The notes beneath the pieces were generated by a model. That model had not been told where the DNA came from and ran no database searches. It saw only the letters and a program-made list of their open reading frames with translations. 64,000 nt of DNA from Brevibacillus_D fluminis_A (GTDB lineage: Bacteria > Bacillota > Bacilli > Brevibacillales > Brevibacillaceae): contig NZ_CM125436.1 in assembly GCF_052072235.1 (NCBI RefSeq), forward strand, positions 4,582,001-4,646,000, in the 5' to 3' direction. This document shows, one piece after another, positions 51,301-59,414 of the stretch (its first letter is position 1; every line of letters starts with the position of its first letter). Position numbers and translations under genes: made by a program.

Positions 51301-51476
51301 TTATTCTTCCTCCCACCTAACATAATTCGCTTCTGCATATCGGTGTGAGGTGACACTGTAAGCTATCATTCGTAAGCTTCACCCTTTAGGACAAAACAAA
51401 TCCAGCAAGTGTACACACTGATTTATTCATATACCAATCGTATTCAAACAGACGATTTTGGTGATTCCCCCATTAT

Positions 51477-51507
51477 AAAAAGCGGCTGCCTGCGCAACCG
51501 CTTCTCC
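51477..51507 (-). terminator. Terminator of hutP
   Basis: On the minus strand AAGCGG and CCGCTT pair around a 12-base loop and continue as TTTAT; it lies 13 bases after the hutP stop codon. Confidence 0.7.
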
Positions 51508-51519
51508 ACGTCCATTTTT

Positions 51520-51963
51520 TCAAATATGATTGATGCCCAGCCCCAATGTTTCGTGCTCCAGCCCTTTTACCGGCGCCCCGATCGTTCCGTACAGCGCGAC
51601 TGCCAGCCACTCGCCTTCCGCTTCGCTCTCGTACGGATTGCCCCTCACGATGGCGAATCGCAGCCCGACCGTCCGCAAAATCGAGCCGAGCTGCATCTGG
51701 CCCCTCGTGATGCCGTGCAGCGCTTCCATGATCGTATGATAGAGGGCGTGAGCTTCCCGGTACACGTCATTTTGGATGATGCCATGCTGCTTGGCGGCGG
51801 TTTCGATGGCGGCGACGACCTTTTGCGCCTCCATTGACCCGACCTTGCCGCTGCACCACTTCCACTCCAGCCCATTGATCAATGCCTGCTGTTCGCTCTC
51901 GTCATCAGCCAAAACCAGCAATGTTGCATGACGGCCGATCCGATGCTCTTTTTTCAATGCCAT
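51520..51963 (-). CDS. hutP: Hut operon antiterminator HutP
   Basis: HutP is a hexameric RNA-binding protein that, with L-histidine and Mg2+, binds UAG-rich hut mRNA and stops terminator formation. This 147-residue protein matches B. subtilis HutP closely: KEHRIGRHATLLVL, GKVGSMEAQKVVAAIETAAK, HALYHTIMEALHGITRGQM, LGSILRTVGLRFAIVRGNPY and GTIGAPVKGLEHETLGLGIN. The histidine-bound metal site His residues (HALYH) are present. The ATG at 51963 has GGTGAG 9 bases upstream; earlier ATGs are too close. It is third in the order hutH-permease-hutP, unlike B. subtilis where hutP comes first. Confidence 0.95.
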   Translation of the reverse strand: MALKKEHRIGRHATLLVLADDESEQQALINGLEWKWCSGKVGSMEAQKVVAAIETAAKQHGIIQNDVYREAHALYHTIMEALHGITRGQMQLGSILRTVGLRFAIVRGNPYESEAEGEWLAVALYGTIGAPVKGLEHETLGLGINHI

Positions 51964-52087
51964 TGGCTTCATCTCACCCATTTCTCTTCACACAGATTCA
52001 GATATGGATTCATACCTTTTATGCGATATGTCTATTTTACCGTTCTGCCTGAAGGAAGCAATCTGCGCGTTCCCTGCCTCGATGCGA

Positions 52088-53500
52088 TTATTTCGCCTCT
52101 TTTGTCTGAAGCAGCTCGAGGTGCGTCTTTTTCCGCTGTCTCACAAAATAGAAGAGATAGCATCCAACCGTGAACGGCACCCCGCAGTAGATCGCCATCC
52201 GCTGATCAGGGATGAACGCCAGGCTGACCAAGATGACCGCACAGATCAGAAACGCCGCGATCGGCACGAACGGATAAAGCGGCGTATGGTATTTCAGCTC
52301 CTCAAGCTTGCCGCCGCCCGCGAGAAAGCGCTTTCGAAACATGAACTGCGATGCGGCGATCGCCATCCATACGACAACACCCGCCATCCCTGCGACCGAC
52401 AGCAGCCAGAGGTAGACCGTATCTTCCGCAACCACGCTCGACAATAGCGACAGCCAGGCGACGGCAAGCGTGATGAGCAGCGCGTTGAGCGGCGTGCCGT
52501 TTTTGGTCAGCTTGCCTAAAAATGGGCTTGCCAGCTTGTTGCGCGACATTCCCCACAGCATGCGGCTCGCGGCATACAATCCCGAATTGCCCACCGACAA
52601 TACCGACGTCAGCAGCACGAAATTCATAATGTCTGTAGCATACGGAATCCCGATTTTCTCAAAAACCGCCACAAACGGGCTTTCCAAAAGACCGGCCTCC
52701 CGCCACGGGAACAATCCGACCAAAATGACCATGGAGATCACGTAAAAGAACAGGATGCGCCAAACCGTGTTGTTGACCGCTTTCGGAATATCCTTCTCGG
52801 GATTTTCGCTTTCTCCGGCCGTGACCCCGACCAGCTCCGTGCCTTGAAACGCAAAGTTTACGGCGATCATTGTCAACAGAACAGCCGTCACCCCGTTCGG
52901 GAAAAGCCCGCCGTCATCGGTGAAGTGGGAAAACATCGGCGCTGGCTCGTTACCAAAGTGGATGAGGCCAAACATCGAAGCGCCCCCGATGATGATGAAC
53001 AACAGAATGGTGACAACCTTGATGCTTGCAAACCAAAATTCCGCTTCCGCATAAAAGCGCACCGATACGACGTTGAGCAGGAACAGGAGCAAGCCGAACA
53101 GCACGCACCAAATCCAGATCGGCGTCTCGGGGAACCAGCGTTTCATCAGCGACCCGGCTGCGGTGAATTCGATGCCGACCGTCATCGCCCAGTTGAGCCA
53201 ATACAGCCAGCCGACGGTAAATCCGGTGGCCGGTCCGATGTATTTGCTGGCGTATGCCTGAAAAGAGCCAGCGACCGGCATGGCTACAGACAGTTCCCCC
53301 AAACAAAGCATGACCAGATACATCAGCAGTCCTCCGAGAATATACGCGAGAATCGCCCCGCCCGGACCCGCTTGATTGATGGTATAGCCTGAACCGAGGA
53401 ACAACCCTGTTCCGATGACCCCGCCGATCGAAATCATGAACAGGTGCCTGCTTTTCATGGTGCGTTTCAGCTCATTCTGGTTGCCGTCCGTTTTGATCAT
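52088..53500 (-). CDS. APC-superfamily amino acid permease, probably histidine
   Basis: The 470-residue permease has 12 membrane segments and the amino-acid transporter signature near TM1 (RHLFMISIGGVIGTGLFLGSG) plus AGPGGAILAYILGGLLMYLV and ELSVAMPVAGSFQAYASKYI, as in LysP/GabP/RocE/HutT proteins. Start ATG has GGGGAGAG nearby. It lies between hutH (122-base gap) and hutP (125-base gap), which makes histidine its likely substrate; the sequence alone does not fix this. Its place corresponds to hutM of B. subtilis, but it belongs to a different permease group. Confidence 0.88.
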   Translation of the reverse strand: MIKTDGNQNELKRTMKSRHLFMISIGGVIGTGLFLGSGYTINQAGPGGAILAYILGGLLMYLVMLCLGELSVAMPVAGSFQAYASKYIGPATGFTVGWLYWLNWAMTVGIEFTAAGSLMKRWFPETPIWIWCVLFGLLLFLLNVVSVRFYAEAEFWFASIKVVTILLFIIIGGASMFGLIHFGNEPAPMFSHFTDDGGLFPNGVTAVLLTMIAVNFAFQGTELVGVTAGESENPEKDIPKAVNNTVWRILFFYVISMVILVGLFPWREAGLLESPFVAVFEKIGIPYATDIMNFVLLTSVLSVGNSGLYAASRMLWGMSRNKLASPFLGKLTKNGTPLNALLITLAVAWLSLLSSVVAEDTVYLWLLSVAGMAGVVVWMAIAASQFMFRKRFLAGGGKLEELKYHTPLYPFVPIAAFLICAVILVSLAFIPDQRMAIYCGVPFTVGCYLFYFVRQRKKTHLELLQTKEAK

Positions 53501-53621
53501 ATACGCTCTCTCCCCCTTTTGTCTGACTCGCGATGGTCCCGTGCGAACAGGTGTCCATCGCGAGCCCCCTTATGTTTTTTCGTGCAATCGATTTGCTATA
53601 CGGGCTGAGCCGGGGCTTGGC

Positions 53622-55133
53622 CTATGCGGGCTGAGCCACACCCTGCGCCGCATGCTTTTCCTTGATCCAGCTGGCCACGTTTTCGATGTCTTTGGCGTAG
53701 CTGCGGTCTTTTTCGATCACAGGCACGATCGCGCGAATCTGGCTGTACAGCTCTTTTGTCGTCGGTGCCAGCTTTTCCGCTCCGCGAATGTGTGCGGCCT
53801 GCGCGGCGCAGATCGCCTCGATGGAGAGGACACGGCGGCTGTTTTGGATGATTTGATACGCATGGCGCGCTGCGGTCGTCCCCATGCTCACATGGTCCTC
53901 CTGGTTCGCGGAGGATGGGATCGAATCCACGCTGGACGGATGCGCCAGCGTCTTGTTTTCGGAAACGAGCGACGCTGCCACGTACTGGGTGATCATCAGA
54001 CCGGATTGCAAGCCTGGATCAGGGCTTAAAAATGCCGGCAGGTCATTCAGCTGCGGATTGACCAGTCGCTCGATCCGGCGTTCGGAAATGTTGGCAAGCT
54101 CCGACATGGCGATTCCGAGGAAATCCATCGCAAACGCGATCGGCTGTCCATGAAAATTGCCGCCGGAAATGACTTTGCCGCTGTCCGAGAAGATGAGCGG
54201 ATTGTCCGTCGCCGCATTCATCTCGATCAAAAGCTTCTCCTCGACATAGTGCAAAACTTGATAAATGGCCCCGTGAACCTGCGGGATGCAGCGCAAGGAG
54301 TACGCGTCCTGCACGCGAATCTCGCCCTGCCGCGTCGTCAATTGGCTGCCATCCACGTAAGACAAGATTCGCGCAGCCACATCCTGCTGTTCCGGGTACG
54401 GCCGCACCTGATGGGATTCCGGTGCGAATGCGTCAACGATCCCGCAAAGCGATTCCAGCGTCATCGCCGCAACCTTGTCCGCTGTCAGCGCCAGCTCCTG
54501 CGCCTCCAGGTATGCGAGCACGCCTACAGCCGTCATCGCCTGCGTCCCGTTGATCAGCGCGAGCCCTTCCTTCGCCTGCAGGCGGATCGGTGAAAGCCCT
54601 GCCTGTTTCAGCGCGTCCGCCCCGGACATTTTGGTTCCTTGATAAATGGCTTCGCCTTCGCCCACCAAAAGCAGCGCCAAATGCGAAAGCGGTGCCAAAT
54701 CGCCGCTCGCCCCAAGCGAGCCTTGGCTCGGGATAACCGGATGAATCCCGTGATTCAGACAATCGAGCAGAAGCTGCAGCGTCTCCCGGCGAATCCCGGA
54801 GTATCCTTTTGCCAGCGCATTCGCACGCAATAAAAGCATCGCTCGGCTCACTTTTTCCGGAAACGGCTCCCCGACTGCAACCGCGTGGCTGCGGATCAGA
54901 TTGAGCTGCAGCTCTTCCGTGTCGCTGCTCGAGATCACCATATCGCTGAACTTGCCGAACCCGGTGGTGATGCCATAGATCACATTGCCGCGCTGTACGT
55001 TTTCCTCAACCACTTTTCTGCTTTTCTTCACGTTCTCCCACGCCTGTTCGGAAATTTGCACCTTCTCGTTCCGGTACAAAACGTTTGCCACCTGTTCCAG
55101 TGTCAGACTGTTGCCATCCAATAAAATTGCCAT
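53622..55133 (-). CDS. hutH: Histidine ammonia-lyase
   Basis: Converts L-histidine to urocanate and ammonia. The 503-residue protein contains the MIO cofactor segment GSLGASGDLAPLSHLALLL (Ala-Ser-Gly near 143), the catalytic region YGITTGFGKF near 53, GGNFHGQPIAFAMDFLGIAM, and the C-terminal QEDHVSMGTTAARHAYQI. The ATG has GGAG 8 bases upstream. The leader between its promoter and start carries a terminator and two UAG-triplet sites for HutP, so expression should need histidine. hutU, hutI and hutG are not in this window. Confidence 0.96.
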   Translation of the reverse strand: MAILLDGNSLTLEQVANVLYRNEKVQISEQAWENVKKSRKVVEENVQRGNVIYGITTGFGKFSDMVISSSDTEELQLNLIRSHAVAVGEPFPEKVSRAMLLLRANALAKGYSGIRRETLQLLLDCLNHGIHPVIPSQGSLGASGDLAPLSHLALLLVGEGEAIYQGTKMSGADALKQAGLSPIRLQAKEGLALINGTQAMTAVGVLAYLEAQELALTADKVAAMTLESLCGIVDAFAPESHQVRPYPEQQDVAARILSYVDGSQLTTRQGEIRVQDAYSLRCIPQVHGAIYQVLHYVEEKLLIEMNAATDNPLIFSDSGKVISGGNFHGQPIAFAMDFLGIAMSELANISERRIERLVNPQLNDLPAFLSPDPGLQSGLMITQYVAASLVSENKTLAHPSSVDSIPSSANQEDHVSMGTTAARHAYQIIQNSRRVLSIEAICAAQAAHIRGAEKLAPTTKELYSQIRAIVPVIEKDRSYAKDIENVASWIKEKHAAQGVAQPA

Positions 55134-55165
55134 CCGTCATTCTCCTCTCGTTTGTCAAAAAGCGC

Positions 55166-55216
55166 AAAAAGAGGCTACACCGAAGAAACGAAACCATCGT
55201 TTCCTGGTATAGCCCC
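55166..55216 (-). terminator. HutP-controlled leader terminator of hutH
   Basis: On the minus strand GGGGCTATACC pairs with GGTGTAGCCTC (G-T pairs allowed), the inner part GAAACGA/TCGTTTC extends the stem, and TTTTT follows. It lies between the hut promoter and the hutH start, 30 bases before the start codon. The second UAG site directly precedes its 5' arm. Confidence 0.85.
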
Positions 55217-55233
55217 CTATCAACTAATCGCTA
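55217..55233 (-). promoter_or_regulatory. HutP RNA-binding site II
   Basis: Minus-strand RNA reads UAG-N4-UAG-N4-UAG (triplets at 55231-33, 55224-26 and 55217-19), the exact spacing known for HutP sites. It abuts the leader terminator. A further UAG stands at 55244-46. Confidence 0.85.
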
Positions 55234-55327
55234 TGGGCTTTCGCTATGCTTTTGGGTCCTTGCTGAAGTCTATTGCCAGTGGTAAAGCCGTGAAACACGT
55301 ATGGATTGAATCGCAAATCGAAAATCG

Positions 55328-55344
55328 CTAATGGCTACTATCTA
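55328..55344 (-). promoter_or_regulatory. HutP RNA-binding site I
   Basis: Minus-strand RNA reads UAG-N4-UAG-N4-UAG (triplets at 55342-44, 55335-37 and 55328-30), with two extra interleaved UAGs. It lies at the very 5' end of the leader transcript, about 95 bases upstream of site II. Confidence 0.8.
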
Positions 55345-55352
55345 CTAGCGCT

Positions 55353-55381
55353 ATCTTATTTGATTCCGAATTGTTTGTCAA
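55353..55381 (-). promoter_or_regulatory. Sigma-A promoter of the hut cluster
   Basis: On the minus strand TTGACA (55381-55376), 17 bases, TAAGAT (55358-55353). Transcription would begin near 55346, so site I falls at the RNA 5' end. Confidence 0.8.
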
Positions 55382-55396
55382 CGGATTGGTTTTTGG

Positions 55397-55418
55397 AAAA
55401 AGGTGGGCACCCTCACCT
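55397..55418 (-). terminator. Terminator of the ROK-chromate transporter unit
   Basis: On the minus strand AGGTG-A-GG, GTG, CC-CACCT forms a short stem with one bulge and is followed by TTTTT. It begins within the stop codon of the second ChrA gene. Confidence 0.7.
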
Positions 55419-55953
55419 ATGAGTAAATCACGATGCCCGCCACTCCTGACAGCAAAATCACAAATACCGGATGAATTTTCGTGAACATGAGCACCGCCAA
55501 AGCCCCCAGCATGATGAGCACACCGGCGCCATCGAACCCGCCAGCGCCGCCGATGATTTCATTTTGGACGGCGAAACGGATGGCGGCATAGCAGATCAGC
55601 CCGGTGATCATCGGCCTCAGTCCATAAAAGGCCGATTGCAGCAGCGGATGCTGCGAAATGCGCGCCAGGTAGAGCGAGAGCAGGATGATGATCAAAAACG
55701 ACGGAAGCGAAATGCCGACTCCTGCAACGATAGCGCCGAGTATGCCTGCCGTCTTGTAGCCGACGAACACCGCCGCATTGGTGGCGAGCGGTCCGGGCGA
55801 CATCCCGGCCAGCGCGATCACATCGGTGAATTGCGGCGTGGTCAGCCATCCGTGCCGCTGCACCTCATATTCGATGACAGGAATCATCGCATAGCCGCCG
55901 CCGAACGATACGAACCCGATTTTCACAAAAGCGAGCAATAAGTCCCATAGCAT
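55417..55953 (-). CDS. Chromate transporter family protein, short chain (second half)
   Basis: The 178-residue protein is a single CHR domain (PF02417): LLLAFVKIGFVSFGGGYAMIPVIE with the FGGG motif, IALAGMSPGPLATNAAVFVGYK, and about five to six membrane segments. Short-chain CHR proteins work as pairs of opposite topology; its partner is encoded just upstream with a 5-base gap. The pair is named for chromate efflux or sulfate antiport, but the natural substrate is often unknown. Confidence 0.88.
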   Translation of the reverse strand: MLWDLLLAFVKIGFVSFGGGYAMIPVIEYEVQRHGWLTTPQFTDVIALAGMSPGPLATNAAVFVGYKTAGILGAIVAGVGISLPSFLIIILLSLYLARISQHPLLQSAFYGLRPMITGLICYAAIRFAVQNEIIGGAGGFDGAGVLIMLGALAVLMFTKIHPVFVILLSGVAGIVIYS

Positions 55954-55958
55954 GATTG

Positions 55959-56570
55959 TTATCTCCCCTGCGTGTATTCCCTCTTGGCCGCTTCATCCGA
56001 GGCAGCGCCGTTCTGCTTCTTTTTTTTGCTGCGTCCAAGCAAAATGCCAATCACCGCCCCTACCAGAAGCACAAAGACAGGGTGTATCGGTACAAAGAGG
56101 AGAACGATCAGGGCAGCCGCTCCAAGAGCGACCGTGATTGTATCGGCGATCGCCGCCTTGCCCGTCTTGACCGCCGCATAAAAAATCAACGCGACAATGG
56201 CGGGCCGTATGCCCAAAAAGGCGGACTGAATGACCGGCAGATGCTGATAGCCCAAAAACAGCGCGGCCAAGAGCACGATGATCACCGATGTCGGAATGAC
56301 CATGCCGAGCGTAGCCGCGACGGCTCCTGGCACTTTTGCCAGCCGGTACCCGATAAACGTAGCGGCGTTCACCGCGATCGAACCTGGCACCGTTTGCGAA
56401 AAAGCCAGTATATCGACGATTTCTTCTTTTTTGATCCACTTCTTTTTCTCTGTAAACGCTTGCTCAAGGAGCGGGATCATCGCATACCCGCCGCCGAACG
56501 TCACCGGACTGATTTTGAGAAAGGCAATGAAAATATGCCATAATGTTGTCCATTCCATTCTGCTCGTCAT
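55959..56570 (-). CDS. Chromate transporter family protein, short chain (first half)
   Basis: The 203-residue CHR-domain protein has FLKISPVTFGGGYAMIPLLE, ILAFSQTVPGSIAVNAATFI and FLGIRPAIVALIFYAAV, and ends in a basic tail (LLGRSKKKKQNG). GGAGG sits 6 bases before the ATG. It starts 11 bases after the ROK gene ends and is followed at once by the second CHR gene, so the three genes form one transcription unit and the two CHR proteins likely form a heterodimer. Confidence 0.88.
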   Translation of the reverse strand: MTSRMEWTTLWHIFIAFLKISPVTFGGGYAMIPLLEQAFTEKKKWIKKEEIVDILAFSQTVPGSIAVNAATFIGYRLAKVPGAVAATLGMVIPTSVIIVLLAALFLGYQHLPVIQSAFLGIRPAIVALIFYAAVKTGKAAIADTITVALGAAALIVLLFVPIHPVFVLLVGAVIGILLGRSKKKKQNGAASDEAAKREYTQGR

Positions 56571-56581
56571 CGCCGTCCTCC

Positions 56582-57790
56582 TTATTCAAGGTAATGATTG
56601 ATCACCATGCATCCGGCTCCGACGGCGACTGCACGTTCGCCAAGCGTCCCCCGGCTGAATCTGACCTGGTAGCCGGGCACGATGGAAGCCCGCTGCAACG
56701 CGGTTTGCGTAGCCACCTCATAAAACAGATTCATTTCCGTCACAAGCGCTCCACCGAGAATGATCACTTCCGGGTGAATCAGATACATCATGTTGGAGAG
56801 GCCGATGCCATAATGGTAAGCCGCATCTTTCACGACCTCGCAGCAAAGCGCATCCCGGTTCGCCACCGCCCACGCAATATCGGCAAGCTCAATCTCCTCA
56901 TCATCTGCTACCCGAGCAGCGATGAGCGATGGTTTTCCACGTTTCAGGTGGCGGATCACTTCATCGCGAATGGCCGGCAAGGTGCTGTACGCCTCCAGAC
57001 AACCGAACTGGCCGCACGAACATTTGCGCCCATGGATGTCAACTACCATATGGCCGTATGTTCCTTCCATATCGACCGGACCGCGCACCACCTGCCCATT
57101 GGCAAGCACGCCGCAGCGAATGCCGATCCCGGTTAAATTATAAACAACGCTGTCTACCTCTTTCCATAGGCCGCTCCAATACTCTCCCAAAACAGCGGTA
57201 TTCGCCCCGTTGTCCAGCAGAACGGGCATGGAAAAGCGCTCGCGCAGCCTGGCTGCGATCGGGACATCGCGCCAATTCGGCCCGGGAAATTGCAGCGGCC
57301 CCGTCATCACGCCCTGCTCGCGGTCAAGCGGACCGACAGCCCCCACCCCAATGCCCAAAACCCGGCTTGCGTCCAGCTGATGCCGGGCCAGCAATCGCTC
57401 GATCTGCTCCTCGATGAACGCAATGGCAGCATCGGGTGTGCTGTCCTGATCCAAGGGGAGCTTGGCTTCCCCGACGACTGCAAGCGACAAGTCCATCAAG
57501 AGCAGCTTGATATGCAGGCGCGAGACATCCACGCCGATGACGTAGGAAACATCCGGCCGAATCGCATACATGAGCGGCTTGCGTCCCCCGCTCGATTCTC
57601 CCAACCCGCTCTCCATGATCAGCCCTTGCGCAAGCAGCTCTTCGATCAGCCGTGCACACGTGGACGGCTTCATCCCTGCAAGCTCGATCAAGGCGCTTTT
57701 GGACACAGGGCCATGCTTATGGATCAAGCGATACAAATATTTCACGCTCTTGGTCTTTTGCGACATCGCTTCGTGAAAATGCGTAATCAT
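56582..57790 (-). CDS. ROK-family transcriptional regulator
   Basis: The 402-residue protein has an N-terminal winged helix (LIHKHGPVSKSALIELAGMKPSTCARLIEELLAQG in parts near 15-50) and a ROK sugar-binding domain: VIGVDVSRLHIKLLLMDL, GIGVGAVGPLD, LLDNGANTAVLGEYW, EGTYGHMVVD and the zinc motif CSCGQFGCLEAYS. This is the XylR/NagC/Mlc layout. The ATG at 57790 has AAGGGG at good spacing. A TATAAT (57858-57863, minus strand) lies upstream. It heads the ROK-ChrA-ChrA unit, an unusual pairing of a sugar-type regulator with ion transporters. Confidence 0.88.
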   Translation of the reverse strand: MITHFHEAMSQKTKSVKYLYRLIHKHGPVSKSALIELAGMKPSTCARLIEELLAQGLIMESGLGESSGGRKPLMYAIRPDVSYVIGVDVSRLHIKLLLMDLSLAVVGEAKLPLDQDSTPDAAIAFIEEQIERLLARHQLDASRVLGIGVGAVGPLDREQGVMTGPLQFPGPNWRDVPIAARLRERFSMPVLLDNGANTAVLGEYWSGLWKEVDSVVYNLTGIGIRCGVLANGQVVRGPVDMEGTYGHMVVDIHGRKCSCGQFGCLEAYSTLPAIRDEVIRHLKRGKPSLIAARVADDEEIELADIAWAVANRDALCCEVVKDAAYHYGIGLSNMMYLIHPEVIILGGALVTEMNLFYEVATQTALQRASIVPGYQVRFSRGTLGERAVAVGAGCMVINHYLE

Positions 57791-58040
57791 GGCATCCCCT
57801 TTATGAACCGTTATGGATAGCGCGGTGCGAATCCTTACCATTTTTCTTGTTCTCTTCATTATACAACTTTTACCCATTTTGAGAAGATGTTTTGTCAAAC
57901 AGCTTTTTCAACACCTTATTCCCTAGTGGGATGCTTGCCTTTTCTGGTGTTTTCGCACGAACTTTTGTTCATTTCAGTTTTTTCAATCTGCAGATGAACG
58001 CGTCTTCCCCCATGTTCGTAGCCTACATTACATTCGTTTC

Positions 58041-58070
58041 TTGACAAAGTGCTTTCGCTCGTACGATAAT
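58041..58070 (+). promoter_or_regulatory. Sigma-A promoter of the SBP-like lipoprotein gene
   Basis: TTGACA (58041-58046), 18 bases, GATAAT (58065-58070), 54 bases before the start codon. Confidence 0.65.
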
Positions 58071-58123
58071 TCAAACATACATAATTCATATCTGTTTAAT
58101 AGGAATTAAGGGTGTGATAATCG

Positions 58124-58681
58124 ATGCGCAGATGGAGAATTCCTTATACCGTTTCACTGGTTGTTGCCCTGTTGATTCTCTTCGGCTGCTCCTATGCCGT
58201 TTCTTCCACAAAAACGCAAACCGTACCACTCATGCACGCAGGGATTCAAGCCGATTCCCCTTTTCATACAGCAGAAGATTCCCCAAAAGACGAGCAGACG
58301 GCTGCACGAACGAGTGACGAGCTGATCGCTTCGCTTGCTGCCGGACAGCTCCAATTCGCTTACGTCTCGCTCGACAGCGCCGTCACCCACTATCTCAAAG
58401 GCGAGCCAATCGTCATCGTCGCCGGTAGTGTGGATGCCCAGAACCGCGCATGGGTGCTGGTGACACAGCCAGACATGGTGCGCAGTGAACCGGCCGCGAT
58501 CGGGGAAGCCGTTCGTGACTTTCAAGCTCACAGCAAACAGCTCGCGCACAAGCCGCTCACTTTATCCGAAGAATCGATTACCCAAGCGCTGCAAGCGGAA
58601 GCCAGCCTTCCCCAAGCGAAAAAAATGAACATCTCCTGGTTGATCGACCGTTCCTTCGTTGCCGAACAAACAACAAACTGA
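58124..58681 (+). CDS. Small lipoprotein resembling part of an NMT1/SsuA-type substrate-binding protein
   Basis: The 185-residue product has a lipobox (LLILFGC, Cys near 22) and then SDELIASLAAGQLQFAYVSLDSAVTHYLKG and EPIVIVAGSVDAQ..AWVLV, which echoes the second strand-helix units of nitrate/sulfonate/taurine SBPs (about 320 residues). The first lobe is largely missing, so it is either a shortened family member or a decayed gene that still keeps a promoter, signal and terminator. No ABC permease or ATPase is adjacent. The role is not known. Confidence 0.65.
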   Translation: MRRWRIPYTVSLVVALLILFGCSYAVSSTKTQTVPLMHAGIQADSPFHTAEDSPKDEQTAARTSDELIASLAAGQLQFAYVSLDSAVTHYLKGEPIVIVAGSVDAQNRAWVLVTQPDMVRSEPAAIGEAVRDFQAHSKQLAHKPLTLSEESITQALQAEASLPQAKKMNISWLIDRSFVAEQTTN

Positions 58682-58712
58682 CGCCCTCTGCTTGCGGCGT
58701 CAGTTTTCTTTT
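58676..58712 (+). terminator. Terminator of the SBP-like lipoprotein gene
   Basis: CTGACGCC (58678-58685) pairs with GGCGTCAG (58696-58703), then TTTTCTTTTT. The stop codon lies in the 5' arm. Confidence 0.85.
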
Positions 58713-58749
58713 TGTTTCCTCTGTCATGGTTGCACCCGGGCGCCGGGCA

Positions 58750-58905
58750 TTACCTCCTGCCATTCCATGAGGGCAAGCCTCCGCCTACCTTGTTGGAATT
58801 AACCCGCGCATTCGTGATGGACTGATTGATATGCTGACTAACCTCCCGCTTGATGATGCAGTTCCTTCTCCATGGGTGCTCTGGTTTCGGTTTCACCACT
58901 GGCAT
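58750..58905 (-). CDS. Hypothetical small basic protein, 51 residues
   Basis: A frame begins MPVVKPKPEHPWRRNCIIKR and continues EVSQHINQSITNARVNSNKV to GGGLPSWNGRR. It is polar and basic with no known motif. A GGCGGG site 7 bases before the ATG is moderate. It may be real or a chance frame; the surrounding 58.71-59.12 kb holds nothing else I can support. Confidence 0.3.
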   Translation of the reverse strand: MPVVKPKPEHPWRRNCIIKREVSQHINQSITNARVNSNKVGGGLPSWNGRR

Positions 58906-59120
58906 CACGTATCCCGCCTTTTTCGAAGTTTTTCCAAAAAACAGTGGAATTGTGCTGTAGGGTAGCGTATTCTCACAGTCACACCTTTATCATACGATAC
59001 TTTTTATGAATCTTGTGTATAAATCTCGTTAGGAATCTTCTGGTTTCCCGATATGCCTGCTGCAAAATTGCTCCATTCTGCATATGGTAAAGGTACAGAT
59101 CACGCAAAAGGAGCGGTCCC

Positions 59121-59414
59121 ATGGGCAAAAACAAACGCAGGAAACTCTTCCCCTGCTTGTATGGCAACTGGTGCGGTCCTGGCTGCAGCGGGCCCGATGA
59201 CCCTATCGATGATGTCGACAACTGTTGCAAAAAGCATGACAAATGCTACGAAAAAAAAGGCTACTTCTCCAAAAGCTGCGACAAAAAACTGCTGGAATGC
59301 TTGCAGTCCAAGGTCAATTCGCGCACGCCAAAAGGCAGGGCAGCCGGCATCATCTACTCGTACTACTCGCTGCATCGCCGCAACGATTTTTATCAAACGG
59401 ACTCAAGCTCCTAA
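59121..59414 (+). CDS. Small phospholipase A2-like protein
   Basis: The 97-residue protein holds the secretory-PLA2 core: YGNWCGPGCSGPDDPIDDVD (calcium-loop-like glycines and Asp) followed by NCCKKHDKCYEKKGYFSKSC, the CCxxHDxCY active-site helix with catalytic His-Asp. Six cysteines could form disulfides. There is no signal peptide. AAAGGAG sits 7 bases before the ATG. The size and lack of signal resemble the compact PLA2 domains found in some bacteria and in parvovirus capsids. Its 3' end overlaps by 65 bases the converging nucleotidyltransferase-fold gene. Activity on phospholipids is likely from the motif but not shown. Confidence 0.8.
   Translation: MGKNKRRKLFPCLYGNWCGPGCSGPDDPIDDVDNCCKKHDKCYEKKGYFSKSCDKKLLECLQSKVNSRTPKGRAAGIIYSYYSLHRRNDFYQTDSSS

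Noticed and set aside
58979..59242. 87-codon minus-strand frame opposite the phospholipase-like gene
   Set aside because: No ribosome site, and the plus strand carries the CCxxHDxCY motif with a strong site.
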